Positions 5,764-9,330 of a stretch of 9,330 nucleotides of DNA are shown here, piece by piece. Every line of letters starts with the position of its first letter. The stretch's first letter is position 1. The stretch is from Holophagales bacterium UBA5066. GTDB lineage: Bacteria; Acidobacteriota; Thermoanaerobaculia; UBA5066. Position numbers and translations under genes: made by a program. The DNA lies in contig DIAY01000108.1 in the NCBI GenBank assembly GCA_002414905.1, positions 1-9,330 on the forward strand, read 5' to 3'. The notes below the pieces were generated by a model. That model did no database searches, was not told the origin of the DNA, and saw only the letters and a list, made by a program, of their open reading frames with translations.

Positions 5764-7916
5764 GCGGCGACAATCCGGAGCGGCTCCACCTCCTCCACCT
5801 GAGTCTGCACGGCCTCCTCAGAGGGAAGGACCTCGAGCTCGGCTGCGACTCCGACACCGGGGGGCAGATTACCTACGTCCTGGAGCTGGCCCGCGCACTG
5901 GCTCGTTCGCCCCGGGTGGCCCGCGTCGACCTGGTCACGCGCCTCGTCGACGACCCGGCTGTCGATCCCGCCTATGCCGTGCCGGAGGAGATGCTCGCCG
6001 AGAAGGTCCGGATCGTGAGGCTCCCGTTCGGTCCGAGGAGATACCTGCGCAAAGAGCTTCTCTGGCCGCACCTGCCGGCTCTGGTGGACCGGCTGATCGA
6101 GTTCCTCCGCGCGCAGGAGCGCCTTCCGCACCTCATCCACACCCACTACGCCGACGCGGGATACGTCGGGGTGCGGTTGTCGCAGCTTCTCGGGATTCCC
6201 CTCGTCCACACCGGACACTCCCTCGGCCGTACGAAGCGGGCTCGCCTCCTTTCCTCCGGACGCTCCGAAGCGAGCCTGGAGCGCCAGTTCCGCTTCTCCC
6301 AGCGGATCCCGGCGGAGGAGGAGGTCCTCGAGAACGCCCGGCTCGTCCTGGCGAGCACGCGACAGGAGGTCGAGCAGCAGTGGGGTGAGTACGAGAGCTT
6401 CCGCCCCGCGCGCTTCGCCGTCGTCCCCCCCGGCGTCGACACGTCCCGCTTCTCGCCTCCCGCCACGCACCGGATGCGGGCGTCCTTCCCGGCGATGGAC
6501 CGCTGGCTGCGCGAACCCCACCTCCCGCTCGTCCTCTGCATCAGCCGGCCCACGCCGAAGAAGAACCTGCCCGCCCTGGTCGAGGCCTTCGGCCGCGACC
6601 CTCTCCTGCGGAAGAAGGCGAACCTCGCGATCTTCGCCGGAACGCGCGACGACATCGCCACGAGCGAGGAGGAGACGCGCGGAATCCTCACCGGGCTCCT
6701 CCTCGCCGCCGACCGGTACGACCTCTGGGGCTCGATCGCCCTCCCGAAGCGGCACGCCGCCGAGGACGTCCCCGAGATCTACCGGATCGCCGCCCGGCGG
6801 CGCGGCATCTTCGTCAATCCCGCGCTCACGGAGCCGTTCGGCCTGACGCTCCTGGAGGCGGCCGCCAGCGGCCTTCCCGTCGTGGCGACGGCCGACGGAG
6901 GCCCGCGCGAGATCCTCGCGAACTGCCGCAACGGCCTCCTCGTCGACCCGCGCGACGTCGATGCCCTCTCCCGGGCCCTCCACGAGGCGCTCGCCGACCC
7001 GGCCCGCTGGAGCCAGTGGGCGCGCAACGGCCTGAAGCGGGTGAGAGACACGTACTCCTGGGACGGCCACGTGGAGCGCTACCTCGGTCTCTGCGCGGCA
7101 CTCCTCAGGCACGAGCGCAAGGCGCTCCGGCGACGGCACGCCGCCCTCCGCGCAAGCCCTCTCGCCCGCCTCGCGGACGCCTCGCACGTCCTCGTCACCG
7201 ACATCGACGACACGCTCGTGGGGGACGAGGAGGCGCTCGGGCGCCTGCTTGCCTGGCGCCGCGCGAACACCCCGCGGGTCGCCTTCGGCGTCGCGACGGG
7301 GCGTTCCTTCCCGCGGACGCTCGACATCCTCGACGCGTGGAAGGTGCCGGTCCCCGACGTCCTCGTCACGTCGGTCGGCACGGAGATCCGCTTCGCCCCC
7401 GACCTGAAGCCCGACCGGGCATGGGAGGGGCATATCCGCCACGGTTGGCGGCGCGACGAGGTCGTCCGTGCGCTCGCCGGCGCGCCCGGCATGAAGAAGC
7501 AGCCGGAGGAAAACGACGGACCCTACAAGGCGAGCTGGGATGTCCTCCCCGGACGGAACGTCGACCTCGAGGGGATCCGCCGGCTCCTCAGTGCCCGGGG
7601 CCTCTCGGCCCGGCTCATCTTCTCGCAGGGCAAGCACCTCGACATCCTCCCCGTGCGCGCCTCGAAGGGGCTCGCGGTGAGGTTCCTCGCTTTCCGCCTC
7701 GGCCTTCCGCTCGAGAGCTTCCTCGTGTCGGGAGATTCGGGGAACGACCTCGAGATGCTCGTCGGCGACACGATGGCCGTCGTCGTCGGAAACCACAAAC
7801 CCGAGCTCGAGGAGCTGCGCGGCCGCGACCGCGTCTACTTCGCCTCCGCGCCGTTCGCCGGGGGCATCCTCGAGGGAATCGAACACTACCGCTTTGCGGT
7901 GGAGGACCCATGCTGA
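5760..7916 (+). CDS. spsA: Bifunctional sucrose-phosphate synthase / sucrose-phosphate phosphatase
   Basis: This 718-residue fusion makes sucrose from NDP-glucose and fructose-6-phosphate. Residues 1 to about 460 are a GT-B, GT4-family glycosyltransferase: DTGGQITYVLELARAL with G34-G35-Q36 near the N-terminus, HTHYADAGYVG, VHTGHSLGRTKR, the phosphate-binding SRPTPKKN (262-269) and an E-X7-E pair E358/E366 in TEPFGLTLLE. Residues from about 470 are a HAD-type sucrose-phosphate phosphatase: DIDDT (481-485) supplies nucleophile D481 and acid D483, VATGRSF is motif II, K636 in ASKG is motif III, and SGDSGND (657-663) is the Mg-binding motif IV. All catalytic residues of both halves look intact, so both activities are likely. 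The long N-terminal regulatory extension of plant SPS is missing. The ATG at 5760 overlaps the kinase stop by 4 nt and has AGGTGA (5750-5755) just upstream. In-frame sequence upstream of that lies inside the kinase gene. Confidence 0.95.
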   Translation: MSGDNPERLHLLHLSLHGLLRGKDLELGCDSDTGGQITYVLELARALARSPRVARVDLVTRLVDDPAVDPAYAVPEEMLAEKVRIVRLPFGPRRYLRKELLWPHLPALVDRLIEFLRAQERLPHLIHTHYADAGYVGVRLSQLLGIPLVHTGHSLGRTKRARLLSSGRSEASLERQFRFSQRIPAEEEVLENARLVLASTRQEVEQQWGEYESFRPARFAVVPPGVDTSRFSPPATHRMRASFPAMDRWLREPHLPLVLCISRPTPKKNLPALVEAFGRDPLLRKKANLAIFAGTRDDIATSEEETRGILTGLLLAADRYDLWGSIALPKRHAAEDVPEIYRIAARRRGIFVNPALTEPFGLTLLEAAASGLPVVATADGGPREILANCRNGLLVDPRDVDALSRALHEALADPARWSQWARNGLKRVRDTYSWDGHVERYLGLCAALLRHERKALRRRHAALRASPLARLADASHVLVTDIDDTLVGDEEALGRLLAWRRANTPRVAFGVATGRSFPRTLDILDAWKVPVPDVLVTSVGTEIRFAPDLKPDRAWEGHIRHGWRRDEVVRALAGAPGMKKQPEENDGPYKASWDVLPGRNVDLEGIRRLLSARGLSARLIFSQGKHLDILPVRASKGLAVRFLAFRLGLPLESFLVSGDSGNDLEMLVGDTMAVVVGNHKPELEELRGRDRVYFASAPFAGGILEGIEHYRFAVEDPC
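7901..7906 (+). promoter_or_regulatory. Strong ribosome-binding site of sucrose synthase, inside the SPS/SPP gene
   Basis: GGAGGA ends 3 nt before the ATG at 7910 and fixes that start. It lies in the last codons of the upstream gene, whose stop overlaps the start by 7 nt (ATGCTGA). This gives sucrose synthase an independent initiation signal, unlike the cytochrome genes upstream in the window. Confidence 0.65.
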
Positions 7917-9330
7917 GCCGCCTTCACGACTTCGCCGAGGCCCACCCCGACGTCTTCGTCCTTCTGATGAAGCGCTACCTCGCCGAAGAGAGGAACGTCC
8001 TCCTCCGGTCGGACCTCATTCGGGGGTTCGAAGAGGTCCGCGCCTCTTACGAGCCGAGCGACCTGTCGAAGTCCGTTCTCGCGGAGGCCGTCGCCTCGGT
8101 ACAGGAAGGGGTCTTCCGGGCACCCTGGGCCGTCCTCTCGTTCCGGCTCGGGCCGGGGCGATGGCGGTACGCGCGCATCCACGCCGACCGCCTCGTTCCG
8201 GAGGAGATTCCGGTCGCGGAATTCCTCTCCTTCAAGGAAGGTCTCGTCGTCGCGCCAGGCGAGGAGGAACCTCTCGAGCTCGACTTCGGCCCGTTCGGGC
8301 GCGGCTTCCCACGGCTGAGCGAGGCTCGCTCGATCGGCCAGGGACTCTCGTTCTTGAACCGGCACCTGGCGAGCCAGCTGTTCCGTGCCGGAGGGGCGGG
8401 GTCCGACCGGATCCACCAGTTCCTCGGCCTTCACACGCTGGAAGGGCAGTCCCTGCTCCTGCAAGCGTCCTTCCCGGATACGGCGGCGCTCAGGACCGCC
8501 CTGAGGAAAGGCCTCGCGCTCCTCTCTTCGGCCGAGCCCGAGGCTCCCTGGGGAGACCTCGCCGAACGCCTCGCCGGCCTCGGGTTCGCGCCGGGCTGGG
8601 GAGCGACGGCCGGCCGGGCCGCCGAGACGATGAGCCTTCTGATCGACCTCTTCGAGGCCCCCTCGGCCGAATTGCTCGAATCGTTCCTGGCCCGGATCCC
8701 GATGATCTCCCGGGTCCTCATCCTCTCGCCGCACGGCTGGTTCGGCCAGTCGGGCGTCCTCGGTCTGCCGGACACGGGCGGGCAGGTCGTCTACATCCTC
8801 GACCAGGTCCGCGCGCTCGAACGGGAGATGCGCGAGAGACTCGCGGTCCAGGGAGTCGACGTCGAGCCGCGGATCGTCGTCGTCACGCGGCTCATCGCCG
8901 ACGCGGGGTCGACCGGCTGCGACCAGCGGCTCGAGCGGATCGAGGGGTGCCGCAGCGCCGTCATTCTCCGGGTGCCGTTCCGCGAAAAGGACGGGAGCGT
9001 CGTCCGCCCGTTCATCTCGCGATTCAAGGTCTGGCCGTACCTGCACCGCTTCTCGCACGAGGTGGAGCGCGAGGCGGCGGCCGAGCTGGGCGGGCGCCCC
9101 GACCTGATCCTCGGGAACTACTCCGACGGCAACCTCGTCGCCTCGCTCATCGGGATGCGCCTCGGCGTGACCCACGCGACGATCGCCCACGCCCTCGAGA
9201 AGACGAAGTACCTCCTCTCGGCGCTCTACTGGCAGGGCATGGAGGACGAGTACGCCTTCTCGGTCCAGTACACGGCCGATCTCTTCGCGATGAACAGCGC
9301 CGACTTCATCGTCACGAGCACCTACCAGGA
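7910..9330 (+). CDS. susA: Sucrose synthase, N-terminal 473 residues (3' end outside window)
   Basis: Sucrose synthase reversibly converts sucrose + NDP to NDP-glucose + fructose. The frame stays open to the end of the window, so roughly 60% of a normal protein of about 800 residues is seen. The N-terminal regulatory domain is present (1 to about 125: LHDFAEAHPDVFVLLMKRYL), then the linker motif LDFGPFGRGFPR and SIGQGLSFLNRHLASQLF, both diagnostic of the family. The GT-B domain begins near 265: ILSPHGWFGQ (H275), GLPDTGGQVVYILDQVRALE (G290-G291-Q292), LILGNYSDGNLVASLIG (G402-N408), TIAHALEKTKYL (H427) and QYTADLFAMNSADFIVTSTYQE. There is no sign of disruption. Residues that influence UDP versus ADP preference and the catalytic E-X7-E are beyond the window. 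Start at ATG 7910 is set by GGAGGA and the overlap with the SPS/SPP stop. Within this operon it can either supply NDP-glucose from sucrose or make sucrose directly. Confidence 0.96.
   Translation, partial: MLSRLHDFAEAHPDVFVLLMKRYLAEERNVLLRSDLIRGFEEVRASYEPSDLSKSVLAEAVASVQEGVFRAPWAVLSFRLGPGRWRYARIHADRLVPEEIPVAEFLSFKEGLVVAPGEEEPLELDFGPFGRGFPRLSEARSIGQGLSFLNRHLASQLFRAGGAGSDRIHQFLGLHTLEGQSLLLQASFPDTAALRTALRKGLALLSSAEPEAPWGDLAERLAGLGFAPGWGATAGRAAETMSLLIDLFEAPSAELLESFLARIPMISRVLILSPHGWFGQSGVLGLPDTGGQVVYILDQVRALEREMRERLAVQGVDVEPRIVVVTRLIADAGSTGCDQRLERIEGCRSAVILRVPFREKDGSVVRPFISRFKVWPYLHRFSHEVEREAAAELGGRPDLILGNYSDGNLVASLIGMRLGVTHATIAHALEKTKYLLSALYWQGMEDEYAFSVQYTADLFAMNSADFIVTSTYQ

Noticed and set aside
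5721..7886. A 721-codon minus-strand frame antisense to SPS/SPP.
   Set aside because: Its composition is low-complexity Glu/Arg/Gly/Val with no motif, while the plus strand has all SPS and SPP catalytic motifs.
7886..9190. A 434-codon minus-strand frame antisense to sucrose synthase.
   Set aside because: The plus strand encodes sucrose synthase without interruption over the whole stretch; the antisense frame shows no recognisable domain.

Overview
The window is a very GC-rich, tightly packed bacterial segment with a strong G/C third-position bias. A Tat-dependent Rieske protein, a membrane cytochrome b and a membrane-anchored multihaem cytochrome c suggest a Gram-negative-type respiratory organism. 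Together with a sucrose synthase/sucrose-phosphate synthase operon this would fit Acidobacteriota or another high-GC Gram-negative lineage. That taxonomic guess is an inference and is weak.

Layout. (1) 1-2940, plus strand: the 3' part of a sigma54-dependent NtrC-family activator, then a Rieske iron-sulfur protein, a compact cytochrome b and a multihaem c-type cytochrome. Successive genes overlap by 4, 4 and 1 nt, so this looks like one translationally coupled operon for a quinol-oxidising bc-type complex in which a multihaem cytochrome takes the place of cytochrome c1. (2) 2953-4695, minus strand: a MarR-family regulator followed 9 nt later by a CPA-type Na+(K+)/H+ antiporter, converging on the cytochrome operon. 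(3) 4696-4800: the only substantial intergenic gap. It is a conspicuously AT-rich divergent promoter region. (4) 4801-9330, plus strand: a PfkB sugar kinase (probable fructokinase), a fused sucrose-phosphate synthase/sucrose-phosphate phosphatase, and the first 473 codons of sucrose synthase, which runs off the window. Overlaps here are 4 and 7 nt.

The sucrose genes form a closed cycle. Sucrose synthase interconverts sucrose + NDP with NDP-glucose + fructose. The kinase converts fructose to fructose-6-phosphate. The SPS half joins fructose-6-phosphate to NDP-glucose, and the SPP half removes the phosphate to give sucrose. Divergent pairing with a MarR-antiporter unit suggests an osmotic/ionic stress locus, but that link is an inference from gene order.

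No rRNA, tRNA, CRISPR array, insertion sequence or phage gene was seen. No stretch over 300 nt lacks a gene. The long open frames antisense to the genes at 2786-4918, 5721-7886 and 7886-9190 look like GC-rich shadows.
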